Origin: Kingdonia uniflora
Taxonomy: Eukaryota > Streptophyta > Magnoliopsida > Ranunculales > Circaeasteraceae
NCBI GenBank assembly: GCA_014058105.1
Contig: JACGCM010002535.1
Span: forward strand, 1,550,001-1,614,000
Length of the DNA: 64,000 nucleotides
Direction: 5' to 3'
The notes under the pieces are model-generated. The model had not been told where the DNA came from. It worked only from the letters and a program-made list of their open reading frames with translations, and searched no databases. Shown here one piece after another: positions 35,949 to 47,599 of this stretch; the stretch's first letter is position 1; each line of letters begins with the position of its first letter. The position numbers and the translations under genes were made by a program.

Positions 35949-37376
35949 TACTGGTTTGCCACCTCGCTGCTCACGCTGCGCTACAACAAAAACTCTACCC
36001 TGCGGGGGTAGTCCCTATCTCTGGCCCTGTATTCCCTATCTTTGTTGCTGCTACTGCTGACCAGTACGACGAGGACATAGACGAGCCAGATGCCCAACTT
36101 CATCACGTACAAAACCTCTCCCAGAAATCTGTATACCCTGAGTTCCACCAGAAGTAGCAGCTCTAGTATTACCTGATCCTTGTTCTGTCCTCTGCTTCTT
36201 CTAATAACCCTGATTCCCCTGGTTCCCTTAGTAGCCTTGGTTCCCTTGGTAACCTCGGTTCCCTTGGTAACCCTTTCCGGTCGCGGTCGTAATAATCTCT
36301 TTGCCCTTTGGCTCAGTCCTCTTCTCAACCTTCCTTACCCTAGCTCTTTTGGATTCATTGTAGCTACTCTCAATCAACTGTGCCTTCACCACCATCTCAG
36401 AATATGACCTAATCATCTGTCCTGTAAGCTTGCCCTTTATCGGCTCTATAAGTCAACCAAGAAACTTCTTCGCCTTACGAACCTCATCAGCAACTAGAAA
36501 AGCTGCATAACGAGATAACTCGGTAAACTTTACCTCGTACTCGGTAACTGTCATGTTCTCTCTCTGTTCCAACTGGAAGAATTGTGTAGCCATCTCATCC
36601 TGATAACTTTCTGGAATGTACTGATCGAAGAACTTCTCTTTGAATAATGCCCAAGTGATATGTTGACCCTCCAATGTTCGCTCAGTCGTCTCCCACCAAT
36701 TGTCGGCATTACCATCGAACAACTGTGAAGCCACTCTAACCTTCTGATCCTCAGGACAATGAATCGATCTTATCTTCTTCTCTATATGCTTCAACCAAAA
36801 CTCTGCCTCCTTTGGTCCAGGTGGGTCTGCACTGAACCCCTGACCCTTAGCCTTATCAATAGTAGCAATCCACCTGTTACCAATACTTTGCTCTGCCAGT
36901 AAGGCTCGCGCCTCATCCCTGGCTGCCTGCTGCTGCATGAAGGTACCAAAACTAAGATATATCTGACCTAGGTCAGCCTGAGTGGCATAAGCAGGCACAG
37001 CTGGTACTGGACCGGCCGGATCAACCTGAAACTGACCATCCTGAGCCTTTGCAGGAACTTCAGGAACATCCTGTGGAGCATCAATCTGAACCTCTGCAAC
37101 AGGCTCCACAATCGGCGCAAGACCAACGTCGCCACATCCGCCACGACCTCCACCTCTACAACCTCGATGACCACCCCGTCCTACATGACGGTCATCAATA
37201 CGAATACTATGCCTAGAACCATCATCAACGGTATCACCAACATAACCGCCACGTCCTCTGTCTATAGCTCTGAGGAGAGAAGAGTGGTTGTTAGCACAAA
37301 AAATATTATATATAATATCAAAATCATAAACGTCAATCAATAAAAATAACGGTCCTACTCCATCTAACCCACGCAA
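35949..37376 (-). pseudogene. Tekay gag
   Basis: The open frame 36453-37376 has an N-terminal low-complexity Gly/Arg region, then a Val/Pro/Ala-rich part, then the retrotransposon gag core: EAEFWLKHIEKKIRSIHCPE, VRVASQLFDGNADNWWE, WALFKEKFFDQYIPES, FQLEQRENMTVTEYEVKFTE. It continues through a stop near 36450 to a basic region with YQGNRGYQGNQGY repeats. The zinc knuckle near 36085-36130 reads GFVRDEVGHLARLCP, so the first two cysteines are lost (F and D) while H and the last C remain. Confidence 0.88.
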
Positions 37377-37425
37377 TTTTATGTGTGTGATATAAAACAG
37401 GATCCATCCCGAAGGATGAACCTTC

Positions 37426-37437
37426 GCTCTGATACCA
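37426..37437 (-). promoter_or_regulatory. primer-binding site, tRNA-iMet
   Basis: Minus-strand TGGTATCAGAGC, the exact complement of the initiator tRNA-Met 3' end, three bases inside the 5' LTR. Confidence 0.92.
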
Positions 37438-37440
37438 ATC

Positions 37441-39457
37441 TGTCACGCCCCAATATTCATATACTAAGACTTATCAGAATATGCCTCTAAAGGCCATGAA
37501 CAGGTCGGGCGTCCCCAAATGGATGAACCCCAACGATGTAGTAATTAAAAAAAACATTTAATAATGCTATATCCACACGGATATACGCAGCGGAAATATC
37601 AATTAAAAATAAACATCTGGCCAACAACTCCTACAAGTCTGCCATAAATTTCACTACAACTAAAGAAATAAAATAGAATCTCACGTCAATGGAAATAAAC
37701 AAAACAACTAGGGGGATGTCTCCACAGCACGCTCCTAGATACTACTCCTAAATAAACAAAACAACTCTATAAAATTCTAGCCACCAATAAATAAGGAACA
37801 TATATCAAATAATTACTACTATAAGGCATTAAGAGCTATATGAGTTCAATATGCAAGATGATATGATGTAAGTGTGTGAGATGTTGATGCCAACTATATT
37901 TTGAAGAATTATTCTAGGAGCGTTGTGTACACAGAGAGTTTCTTTGTAGTTGTGCTCTTTCGTCCTCTGTATGAAATAATAATATCCAACATCTCTATGG
38001 ATATCTCTTTTAAGGTTTAATGCCCACGGAGATTTCTAAGGTAGAACTCTTCGACCTGACCAATGTCTTTTAGGGATTAGTACCTATGGAAATGCTATAG
38101 AATCTGGTAATTCTTGTGACCTGACCAATGCTCTTTCAGGGATTTATACCCATGGAAATGCCGATAGTTTACCAGTAGACCTGACCGATAAGAAACCCCT
38201 AGCATGTACAATCACTCCTAGTCAATGTTCATAAGGATTTTTATATCAATGTATATATCTCTTGTTACGCCGCACATTGTGTTTTACTTTATTAGTCAAG
38301 ATGTACACTAACACTAACTCTAGTGTGCAACCAATGTTCATAAATGGTACATTAGTTGAGTAGCTCTACTCGTCTCAAGGTTTCCAAGTACTAGTCCTAT
38401 GACAGAAAAATAGCCAATCTAATTCTTAGATGTAATAGTCTGAACCTTATGTCTTTATCGTTCAATTATCCGATCATAGATTATTCTTTAAAATACTATG
38501 AGTTATTATCTTACTATATGTCATATTATAATTAAGCTTCTCAAAATCAACACAAGTAAGTGGTCCACCATCTACTTAATATTTTAAGCCAAGCTACAGT
38601 AACCATCTAGTACAATAACTTTATTATTCTAAACAAGCTACAGTAGCCATCTAGTACAATAACCTTTTATTAGTCTAAACGAAGCTACTGTAACTATCTA
38701 GTACAATAACTTTATTATTCTAAACCAAGCTACAGTAACTGTGGGAGTTATAAAATCTTAAGCCATATTATATGAAAGATTGGTCCCCGATTTAGAATAT
38801 ACGTTTGGGTTGTTACGCAAGAATTAAATTGAATAGTCGCATCTCTAATAAGTCGTAGTATATTCTCACAAGACATTGACATCCAAATATAACGAGTATA
38901 AGTAACTTCCACTAACCTTAATTATTTTCATGGTTCGATAACCTAAATTAATAGCATAACGAATCTTCGTCTATTCTAATTGTTGAAAATTATGGACGAG
39001 AAGAGAGGAGTTGTACATGCCTGAGATGATGTAAGTGGAATATACAACCAATGAACCAACCGAGGAACAGATGTAGAACCCGATAAACTGCAAAGTTGCT
39101 TCTCTTACTGATCTCCTTTGTGGTGACAGAGTTTGGATGATGCACTTCAAAGTTCTCTCTCCCTCCCTAGATGACAGTAAGGTGGTATAATAAGTTTTTT
39201 TTACCCTTTTCTCTCCATCTCTGTAGTTTTATTTTGGTGGAGGCTAGGGTTATCTCTCATTTTTTTTGTAGCTCACGTACCTTTGTTTCCTCTTAACCCC
39301 ACAAGTTTAAAATCACACAACTCCGAGGTGTGATTCCATACAATGGTTGTTAACTTCAAAAAAACTTCAACCTATGTATGATAATATATAACTCCTAATA
39401 TATATTAAATAATCGCTTTAATGACCAAAAATATAATCACAATTTCGGGGCATTACA
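37441..39457 (-). repeat. Tekay 5' LTR (right copy)
   Basis: 2017 bp, TGTCACGCCCC...GGGGCATTACA on the plus strand. It shares the minisatellite and most sequence with the left copy but lacks the 120-bp block and the AT run. TSD CTATG follows at 39458-39462. Confidence 0.95.
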
Positions 39458-39462
39458 CTATG

Positions 39463-41333
39463 ATTTGGCCTATTTTCATTAAACCTGCAACAAAGTCTTT
39501 ATTCATTCCCTGGTGCACCTGTTATGCATTAAACCAGCGGGATTTCTTTGTTACTTCAATGCTTGCAAGCTCCTCATTTGGGCATACTGTGGCTATATTT
39601 TAGTTCCCAATTTGGGCTCCTTGATATTTTAGGTCAACACAATGGTGGGTATGGCGGTGCTCAAAATATTGCGGGTGGCAATGGTGGTATTCCTCCTTCT
39701 GAGAGTCCAGTTAAGGTGAAGCAATTTGATAATAGTTGTGGTAATTCTTGTGATAATTCAACTTGCTTCCCGATGTGAATTTCGATGAGCTTAAGGAACT
39801 TTTCGGAAGCATTGGTCAAGTATGTGTTGATCCTTTCCAGTTAATAAAAACTGTGCATTTGAGTTTTATGTGTTATGTAGTATTTGGTTTATAAGACTAA
39901 AACATGAAGACTTTTATTTAACGAAACAGATAGTGGTAGGCCATATATCGTAATATCTTTATTATTTATTGCTTTTCTTTGTATGATTATCACATCAGTA
40001 AGCTAAATTTTAGAAGGTTTAAGTTTAACTTTTTTGGCTCGTCTAGGTTGCAAGAATCAGGCAGAAACGAGGTTACAAGGATCAATGGCCTTGGAGTATT
40101 TAAGAAATACACTGATGATAGTGGGAAATGCAAAAGAGATGCAGTTCTCTCGTACGAAGATTCAAGTGTTGCACATTCTGTTGAAAGGTTCTAAAATAGT
40201 ATGTGTTAGTTTTTTTTTTCTTATACAAAAATATCAATTGATACTTACTGAGACCTCTGTTTATCAAATCATGATTTGAGAGGTTACAAAATCAATGTAG
40301 CAATGGCGGAGAAGTCTGCACCTCGGGACACTTCTTCCTTTGGTCATGGGCATCCTTTTCTTCTTCCTTCTCTCTTTCACTTGCATATACACATTATATA
40401 GTAGTATGGGTGGGCATCATAAGCTTTGTTAATTGGTTTATGGGAATTAACTTATGGGCTATCTTATATTCTTAGGTTTTAGTTAAGGACACAAGATATA
40501 CAATAATTGTGCCCAAGTTTTTTTAGGGATCTTCAAGCCAAATTTTTATTGTCTCGGTGGGTCTAGTCTCCGTAAGGTAAAATTTAAGAGTGATGTCTGG
40601 AAAGAATGCCTTGAAGGTAGTGTTCTATTCTGCTTATATCATCATATATATAAATACATGTTAGTATTCAACGTGCTTATTTTAGACTATTTCTCTTCCT
40701 AAGCGTATGTTCTTTAGATTTCCCCTGCGATTCTTAATTAAAATTTTATGGTTATACTGCATATGTCATCCAAGTTAACCGTTATATTCAACTTTGATCT
40801 CTTCTTACACCTGTAGTTTTTATTTTCTTTCAATGTTATGGTATAGGCAGGCATAATCCAACTTTGTTCAAGTCTATTATATTTAGTTATGAGCATACTA
40901 GATAATGTTTACTGTATCTAAGAATTTATTGGATATCCATGTTCTGCTTATTAGCTATCCATGTTGTGTCTATTCTAAGAACTACTTTTGCTTAGTTCTG
41001 ACTCTTATTTTTGCATCTGTTAACTTGCAGATTCTATGAGTGAAACGTTTTCCATCCTTTGGAGAAGCCACAAAAGAAACTGGGAACGTTTTCCATCCTT
41101 CAGCTGACACTTCGTGTTTGAACCTTCTCCGCTACACGTTTCTTTATTATGTTCCTTTTTGTTTTACTTCTGCAGCCTTAAGTATATTTTGTGTATTATG
41201 TTTCTATTATAATAGAAACATGCTTATAATTTTTTTGTATATTTTTGAAATAATTTTTTGCATCAAGTTTACTTCTGCTGCCTTTTCTGTATATTTTTGA
41301 AATAATTTTTTATTTGAAATATTTTTTTATTAT
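39463..41333. other. region downstream of the Tekay element, no identified gene
   Basis: Exon-like stretches occur at about 39635-39840 (GLLDILGQHNGGYGGAQNIA; in a shifted frame LPDVNFDELKELFGSIGQ, then GT) and 40048-40195 (LQGSMALEYLRNTLMIVGNA, then GT). They have splice-like borders and real-protein composition, but I cannot name them. They may extend the gene-fragment cluster seen left of the Tekay insertion. 41040-41110 has a 16-bp direct repeat (AACGTTTTCCATCCTT). Confidence 0.4.
41163..41310 (+). repeat. local direct repeats and a 24-bp perfect palindrome
   Basis: TTTACTTCTGC(A/T)GCC occurs at 41164 and 41268, and TATATTTTTGAAATAATTTTTT at 41239 and 41291. Between the first pair is a perfect 24-bp palindrome, ATGTTTCTATTA followed by its complement (41198-41221). 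Its role is unknown; it may be a decayed MITE. Confidence 0.6.
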
Positions 41334-41687
41334 TTATTTATCATATGTTTTTGCCACAGATTTTGAAGTGGGGAAAACAAGCTTTTGCCATAAATTCTGT
41401 AGTGGTAAAAGTGGGCTTTTGCCACAGATTTTGTAGTGAGGAAACAGGCTTTTGCTGTGGATTCTATAGTAGCAAAATAAGGCTTTTGCCACGGATGTTG
41501 TAGTGGTTAAAGTAGGCTTTTGCCACGGATTTTCAGTGGCAAAAAATAACTTTTTGCCACGGTAAAAATAGTGCCAAAGATTTAGCCACCCCATCTAAGC
41601 CCACCCCCCTAGCCACGGTAAAAACAGTGGCAAAATCCTTTTTGCCATAAATTTTTTAGTGGCTAATACCCTTTATTCTTGTAGTTG
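41334..41687. mobile_element. CACTA-like transposon end with subterminal repeats
   Basis: At least seven copies of TTTTGCCAC(A/G)GATTTTGTAGTGG-like units follow one another (41346-41660), some inverted. The block ends at about 41687 with TTCTTGTAGTTG, close to the TTCTTGTAGTG end of plant CACTA elements. It butts directly against the Tat pol sequence, whose reading frame begins at 41689. The opposite end was not found. Confidence 0.6.
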
Positions 41688-41689
41688 CA

Positions 41690-42438
41690 TTGAGGCCAAT
41701 CCAGATTAGATTCAGACTCTCCTCAACATGCCTTCTCCAAAAGTGACGAAAGACATTCAGAAACTTGCTGGTAAGATTGCCGTTATCATTCGTTTCGCTT
41801 CTAAATCTTAAGACCGCTGTTACTGGCTATTCCTACTACTCTGTGGTTGTACAAAACGAGGAAAAGGTCATCCAAATACAGAGGTCAAATGGATACCAAA
41901 ATGCGAAGCAACTTTTCATGATATCAAAACCTATTTGGAGAAGTCTCCCATAATGAGCACCCCAATAGATAATGAGGAACTGATTATCTACCTAGCAGTC
42001 ACAGATACTTCACTCAGGTCGGTTCTTATTCACCTTGAAGGGAAAACTGAGAAACCAGTCTACTTCATCAGCAAAACCCTCATTCCAGCAGAAACGAGGT
42101 ACTCTAAAATTAAGAAACTTCTTCTCACTCTTGTTTACACTTCACAGAAACTCAAGCACTACTTGCAAGCTCATTCGGTCAGAGGCATGATAAACTACCC
42201 ACTTTGGGAAATTCAATCCAAAAAATTTAAATCAAGTTGAGTGCAACAATGGTCAGTTAGTTTGGGAAAACATGATATCAAGTTTGAAAAATGTCATTCC
42301 GAGAAGGGTCAGGCCATTGCCAATTTTCTCGCAGATTTTCCAGTAGAAGATTCCGAGTGGAAGGAGCACAACCCGTACCTTGCAGATTTTTTTTTTGAAG
42401 ATCTACCCCCCAAAACTTTTGGTGAACGGGCTGAATAG
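41690..42438 (+). pseudogene. Tat 1 RT C-terminus and RNase H
   Basis: Begins IEANPD then a stop then IQTLLNMPSPKVTKDIQKLA, the connection after the RT palm. It continues with RNase H: LAVTDTSLRSVLIHLEGKTE, KPVYFISKTLIPAETRYSKI and LLLTLVYTSQKLKHYL. Then VQQWSVSLGKHDIKFEKCHS and GQAIANFLADFPVED, which in Tat elements lead to the second RNase H. Stops at 41707 and 42238 and a frameshift near 41900 break it. RT palm residues are absent because of the truncation. Confidence 0.85.
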
Positions 42439-42900
42439 ATTACAACAAAAGGGGGGAGACTTCTTACAGATGGGTCCTGCTGATATCTCCAATTTTTAGT
42501 AGGATTTTGATTCCTGAGTACTGATTACCCCTTCCAATGATAGAATTGGGAAATCGATCCACTTGGATTTCGAGGCCTCAAATAATGTCACCAAATACGA
42601 AGCTTTCATTCATGGACTTGACCTTTCTTTTGAGTTCAATGCCCCTGAACTCGTAGTTTACACAGATTCACTACTCATCGTCCACCATTACTCTGAGCAA
42701 AATAAGAGGAATGGAAAGATGATCGAATACGCAGCCCTCATTGCAAATTGGATGAGCAAGTTCGCGAAAGAAACTTTCGATTATCTTCCTCGAGGTGAAA
42801 ATAAACACGCCAATTTTTTGGCATATCTAGCCGGGGTCATGGGTACAGAAGCTCGATATCTCATGATCGAAATCATTTCAACCCCCATCATTAATTGCAT
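42439..42900 (+). pseudogene. Tat 1 second (archaeal-type) RNase H
   Basis: LLTDGSC (about 42460) gives the first catalytic Asp. The frame from 42563 has NVTKYEAFIHGLDLSFEFNA with the Glu, ELVVYTDSLLIVHHYSEQN with the second Asp, and FDYLPRGENKHANFLAYLAG near the end. Two RNase H domains in tandem are diagnostic of Tat. Stops lie between 42480 and 42560. Confidence 0.85.
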
Positions 42901-42959
42901 TTCTATATGCACGATTGATACTGGGGGCGATAAAGGGGGAAAAGATGATTGGAAAAAGC

Positions 42960-44189
42960 CTTTCTTAGCCTACTTTGATATTGACAACAGTTGCGACAGA
43001 CCACTTTTAGCAGATCAAAAAGAGCGCCGACGGCTAATCAACAACTCAAAGCGCTTTACAAATCAAAACTGTATGCTATACCGCCTTTCAGTCATGGGGC
43101 CTTACCTCAAGTGCCTTTCTAAACCAAAAGCAGATAAAATGCTCCACGAATTACATGAAGGAACTTGTGGCTCCCATGCCGCAGGTCGATCACTAGCAAA
43201 TAGAGCTATTATACAAGGAGTATTCTGGCCTGGCATGCACAAACAAGCAAAAGAGTACTCATGCAAATGTGATGCCTGCCAAAGACATGGACACATGAAA
43301 CGCGCCCCTGCGCTTGAACTCCATGCAAGGAAGGTGTTCTGGCCTTTCGAAAGATAGGCACTCGATCTCGTCAGAGAATTCCCTTATTCTCTAGGAAATC
43401 GCCATCACCTACTCGAAGCTACCGATTATCTTACAAAATGGGTAAAAACAGTTCCACTCTGCCAAACTAGAGAAGATGAGGTCATCTATTTTATCTGGGA
43501 ACATATCATCACTCAGTTTGGGTGCCCCTACCTTATTCGTATCGATAACGGGCCCTAATTTGTTGGAGAAAAATCATAGCCTTCCTCAACTAGCACAATA
43601 TCATCCACTCACCATCAAATCCTTAATATCCTCAAGGAAATGGCCAAGCCAAAATCACCAACAAAAATATCGTGGATGGACTCAAAAAAAGGTTATTCTC
43701 ATAGAAAAAAGGGAATTGGGTTCAAGAACTAGCTCATGTCCTATGGGCATATCGTACCACTCCCCGACAGTCAACAGGATATACCCCATTCTTCTATGCC
43801 TATGGCACTGGGGTTTCATTCTTTCTGAATACCATTATCCAGTTCGAGATCACGAGCTAACTGACGAAGAAAATAAGTTCGAATTAGATTACAACTTCAA
43901 TATGATCGATGAAACCAGGGAGCGTGTCATCGCTAACCTAGGCTGATATTATCATATGCTAGACAGTTCGTACAACAGCCGAGTCAGAAGCCGTACCTTC
44001 CAAATCGATGATCTCGTCCTCAGAAAAATTCCTCACTACCACAAAGAGCCTCACGCTGAAAAATTAGCCAACAATTGGGAGGGTTCATTCATTATCACAG
44101 GTCTTTCAAGCCTAGGATCATATTACCTCATGACAGAAGAGGGAATCTACATTTTAAATCTTTGGAACACTTGGCGACATAAACGATAG
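42960..44189 (+). pseudogene. Tat 1 integrase
   Basis: Zinc-binding region: LHELHEGTCGSHAAGRSLAN, GVFWPGMHKQAKEYSCKCDA. The core has EATDYLTKWVKTVPLC (first D) and IRIDNGP followed by a stop (second D). In the third motif, GQAKITNKNIVDGLKK, the catalytic Glu is Lys. C-terminal part: LDSSYNSRVRSRTFQIDDLV and WEGSFIITGLSSLGSYYLM. Stops and frameshifts lie between 43356 and 43950. The E-to-K change (GAA to AAA) alone would abolish activity. Confidence 0.85.
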
Positions 44190-44365
44190 TATTGTTAAGA
44201 GCCTTACTACTCCATTTCCGTATCTCGCTTTTGCTTTATCAATTCAAAAAGTGAAATTTTCATCTCCATCTAATGTAAATTCTGAACTGTTCAATGAAAC
44301 TTCCAAGTTTTTCAAAAAATCTCTCTACTTATGTAGATTCAGCTGCATTTTATAGATTAAAGCAT
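44190..44365. other. spacer between Tat 1 pol and its tandem repeats
   Basis: No ORF; probably transcribed 3' untranslated sequence of the element. Confidence 0.5.
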
Positions 44366-44870
44366 AGATAATACTAGCTTTCAATTAATCTCATACCAGT
44401 TAAATCATGGATAACACTTGGTTTAGCTAACTCAACCATCTCTGCGATTGAAATAAATCTAGAAACTTTATTTATATCAAAGACTCTACCAAACATTAGA
44501 TAGGGAAAAGGTAATACTAGCTTTCATCTCTTTCAACTTATTTGGGACATTATACAAGTTAAATTAAGGATAACACTTGGTTTGGCTGACTCTACTAAAT
44601 CTCTGTGATTAAAAAAAAGTATAAACTTGTTTTATATCAATGACCCTAAAAGACATAAGATAAGGCAAAGGTAATACTAGCCTTCGTCTCTTTCAATATG
44701 TTTGCAACATTACTCCAGCTAAATCAAGATTCACTTGGATTGACTGACTCAACCTATCTCTGCAATTAGAACAAATGTAAAAACTTGTTTTATATCAAAG
44801 ACCCTACCAGATATAAAATAAGACAAAGGCAATGCTAGCTTTCATCTACTTTGCTATATCTGTGACAAAT
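44366..44870 (+). repeat. Tandem repeats in the Tat 1 3' region (143-160 bp units)
   Basis: Units begin AGGTAATACTAGCTTTCATC-like at 44366, 44509, 44669 and 44827 (spacing 143, 160 and 158). Each contains GGATAACACTTGGTTTGGCT-like and TTTATATCAAAGACCCTACC-like segments. About three and a half copies. Such arrays at this place are known in Tat/Ogre elements and can seed satellites. Confidence 0.85.
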
Positions 44871-44979
44871 ACTATTTATTTTCAGGTTGCATTCATAACC
44901 ATTACAATGGATTCTTTTATGTTGTTGGGATGACAATCGTGCTTTCCCCTATAATAGGAGGTCAATCAGATTTTAGCTT

Positions 44980-46293
44980 TCAAGTTATAGTAACCCTGCC
45001 CCGCTTTATCAGATCTGTAGAGCGATGGCCTAAGCTCTTATCCATGGAGGCCATACAGTTTCCTCGATATATATCAACTCTACAAATACATCCCTTGTCA
45101 GACAGAATCTTGAACAAGGTATCTCGTTCAAAGACAAGTCTTTTTACTTCTTCTACAAAATAAGCAACGATCGACTTTGGCAAGTCTGAGCGTGATGCAT
45201 GAGCTACGACTGTCTTTAAAAAATTTGATCTCACCTTCTCGAGACATGCCTCCAACCTCGGATACCGTCGCTTCTAATATGCCATGTCCCTTTCTATCAG
45301 AGCATCAGAAGTTATACTTTCTTCTAATTTTTTGATATCTTTAGTTGATTCAGTCTGATTAATGGTTGTTAAGTCCGCCACCTCTGCATGAAGTCTCTCG
45401 ATTTTGGCATTCAACTCTTCCCCGGCTGAAGTATCCTTTAATAGGTCATCTTTCTTCTTTATCAGAATCTCTTTTGCCCTGATTTCCCCTTCTAATACTT
45501 CTTCCCATACTAGAGCGGTATCCAAATTTTGTTGGCACTCTCTTAGATTCACATTCCCTTTCTGCACATGCCCTAGAATTTGAGCTACGTCACCTTCCAA
45601 CTCCCTAATGCGAGTTGATAGGCTAACAACATCCCCTTGGACAAGAGAAGCCTTAGCATCATTTCTACTCTTCCTCGAGCGCTCTCCAGCCTCTGTGTTC
45701 CTGACACGTACATTGTCTTGCGTCAATTTGATCTTCAGTCGTGCCACCCTCTTATTCAACTCGTCACACTTCCGTTGCATCGTCCAAAACTCTAAATCCT
45801 TGGCAGGTAAAGCTGTATGTAAGTGTTTGGGTGCAGCTTCCAAAGCCAATAGATCCTCTCTTGCTATCTTCAGCTCGTTATCTTTTTCAATGATTTTCTT
45901 TTTCAGCCACTCCAGCTCGCATCTACTATTATAAAAATATATTCAAAATTGTTCCTCCGATATTTCTAGCGGCTGAATAAGGTATTGAGCCATCTCAACA
46001 TGCCTACTCTTAACCATCAGCGTGTCAATCTTACTTTGGAGCTTCGCAGCATATTCTATTATCTCCGCAAGCTCTTTTAGCCCCCTATCAATTTTGGCAT
46101 CCTTCTCCTCGATCTTTCGAGTGAGGTTAAATACAGTCTGGGCTACCTCAAAAAACTTGAAGTGCACCTTTACATCTTGGTCATCTCTATCCCCACTTGC
46201 CTCTCTTACCCTATTCAACTCCTCTACAAATTCTCGGTTACATTGAAGTTCCACATCTTCGCGCGAGCGAGCTGGATCCAATTCGACCTGCAC
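44980..46293 (-). pseudogene. Tat 1 antisense ORF, C-terminal coiled-coil part
   Basis: Three minus-strand open segments follow in order: 45943-46293, 45274-45849 (191 codons) and 44980-45255. They are rich in Lys, Glu and Leu with heptad-like spacing, for example KCDELNKRVARLKIKLTQDN, VSLSTRIRELEGDVAQILG and ELNAKIERLHAEVADLT, so a long coiled coil is predicted. The tail has VAYFVEEVKRLVFERDTLFK. Segments are separated by stops. No enzymatic motif was seen. Tat elements commonly carry an antisense ORF here; this is taken to be its C-terminal half. Confidence 0.6.
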
Positions 46294-46932
46294 AATAAAG
46301 ATACGTTATATCCAGTTTGATTCAAAACACCCCCTCAACATACATATACATATCTCTTCTCTAACAAGATATCTAATTTCTAACTTCTACCGTGTGCAAC
46401 TACTTCTAGACTTAAAGGTCGTAGTATGACCACAGATGGATGCTCCATGATATATATTTCCAGGTTTATGGTACACATTCTCTATTTCCTACTTTGTCAA
46501 AAACTTTAATTTTTCTTATGCACTATTTGAGTGACATTTTCCTAAAACTATTAACAAGTCTTTGGACTACCTCTACGTTCTATGTTGTCTTATTTACTTG
46601 ATAGTTTTATGTTAATAAAGCATACAAGTCAAACATTGCCTATTCCAATCTAACCTGCAGCTCAACTTGAGAAGACAGCAAGGATGTTGAGGTCTCTCTT
46701 TCCTTGGCAAGCTCAGTCAATAAATTTTTTATTCTGAGGCTCGTTCCTCTAAGTGCCTACACAAGGGTTACAAAGAGAACAACTCAACCTATAAAATTCT
46801 ATTTAATACACAGTATCCAACCGATTTATAGAAACATTTCCAAAATATTCGTAAAAAATCATTTCTCTACCCTACCTTCTCATGTTACACCTCCGGGAGC
46901 TCAGCGTCATCCCCTTGGTTGTCTTGCACCAT
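46294..46932. other. likely intron or degraded part of the Tat 1 antisense ORF
   Basis: AT-rich, no strong ORF in either strand; positioned between two minus-strand coding segments. Confidence 0.4.
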
Positions 46933-47584
46933 CTAATGAGAGACACCATCCAACCCATTAACAACTCCAACAATAACCCCTTTTGCCTCTTCGACGTCTC
47001 CCTCATCGACGTAGGTGTATACCTCAATAGCATCTACCTCATCCTTTAAATACCCGTTTAACATTAGGTGGTGCCTGAGTTTTTTGCACTCCGCCACCAC
47101 CTCCTCTAGGTTCGCTCTCGCCTCAACTTGTAAATGGCCGATCTTCACTACTTGGGAAGCCTTCAGGGCCTCCAGCTCTTTTACATCCTCGACTGTGTCA
47201 ACCTTCAATCGAGCTACCTTATTTTTAAGCTTGATCTTCCCCTTCTTCAGCTTAAATTTCTCTTCTTCAATTCTGAGACATATCCCCCTCGCCAAATGAG
47301 TAACCTGCAAAGCATAATTCGACCTCAGCGTGAGCTCGGAGTGCAATACAAAAATATATTTCACATAATCGAGTATAGAGACCTACCATATTTCTCATAT
47401 ACTCTTCCCCATGAAGAGCTGCCAGCCTGGCCCTTTCCTCAACCTCCTTCAAATCATCCTCAGTAACAGGTCGCTCTTCAACGACCATCCTCCCCGAGGT
47501 TCCCGAAGGTTCAATCCTTCTCCTATTTTCATTTCCTTCGACCTCACCAGTTCCAATAGTACCAGAGGCCGACGGATGCTTCAA
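46933..47584 (-). pseudogene. Tat 1 antisense ORF, middle coiled-coil part
   Basis: Open segment 46933-47364 encodes EEEKFKLKKGKIKLKNKVAR, ELEALKASQVVKIGHLQVEA and an acidic tail YTYVDEGDVEEAKG. The segment 47267-47584 has a Thr/Glu-rich part and VEERARLAALHGEEYMRNM. The charged, heptad-rich composition continues the coiled coil further on. An intron or stop lies between them. Function unknown. Confidence 0.5.
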
Positions 47585-47599
47585 TATCTGTCTTTTTGG

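Larger units (their letters stand above)
30431..39457 (-). mobile_element. Tekay/Del-like chromovirus (Ty3/gypsy), full length, decayed
   Basis: Two LTRs (30431-32577 and 37441-39457), a perfect 5-bp target duplication, a tRNA-iMet primer site at 37426-37437, and gag, protease, RT, RNase H, integrase and chromodomain in order on the minus strand. The C-terminal chromodomain and TGTAATGCCCCGAAAT LTR start fit the Tekay/Del chromovirus lineage. All domains are recognisable but at least six stops or frameshifts interrupt gag-pol. The LTRs have diverged by substitutions and by several indels, so the insertion is not recent. Confidence 0.95.
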
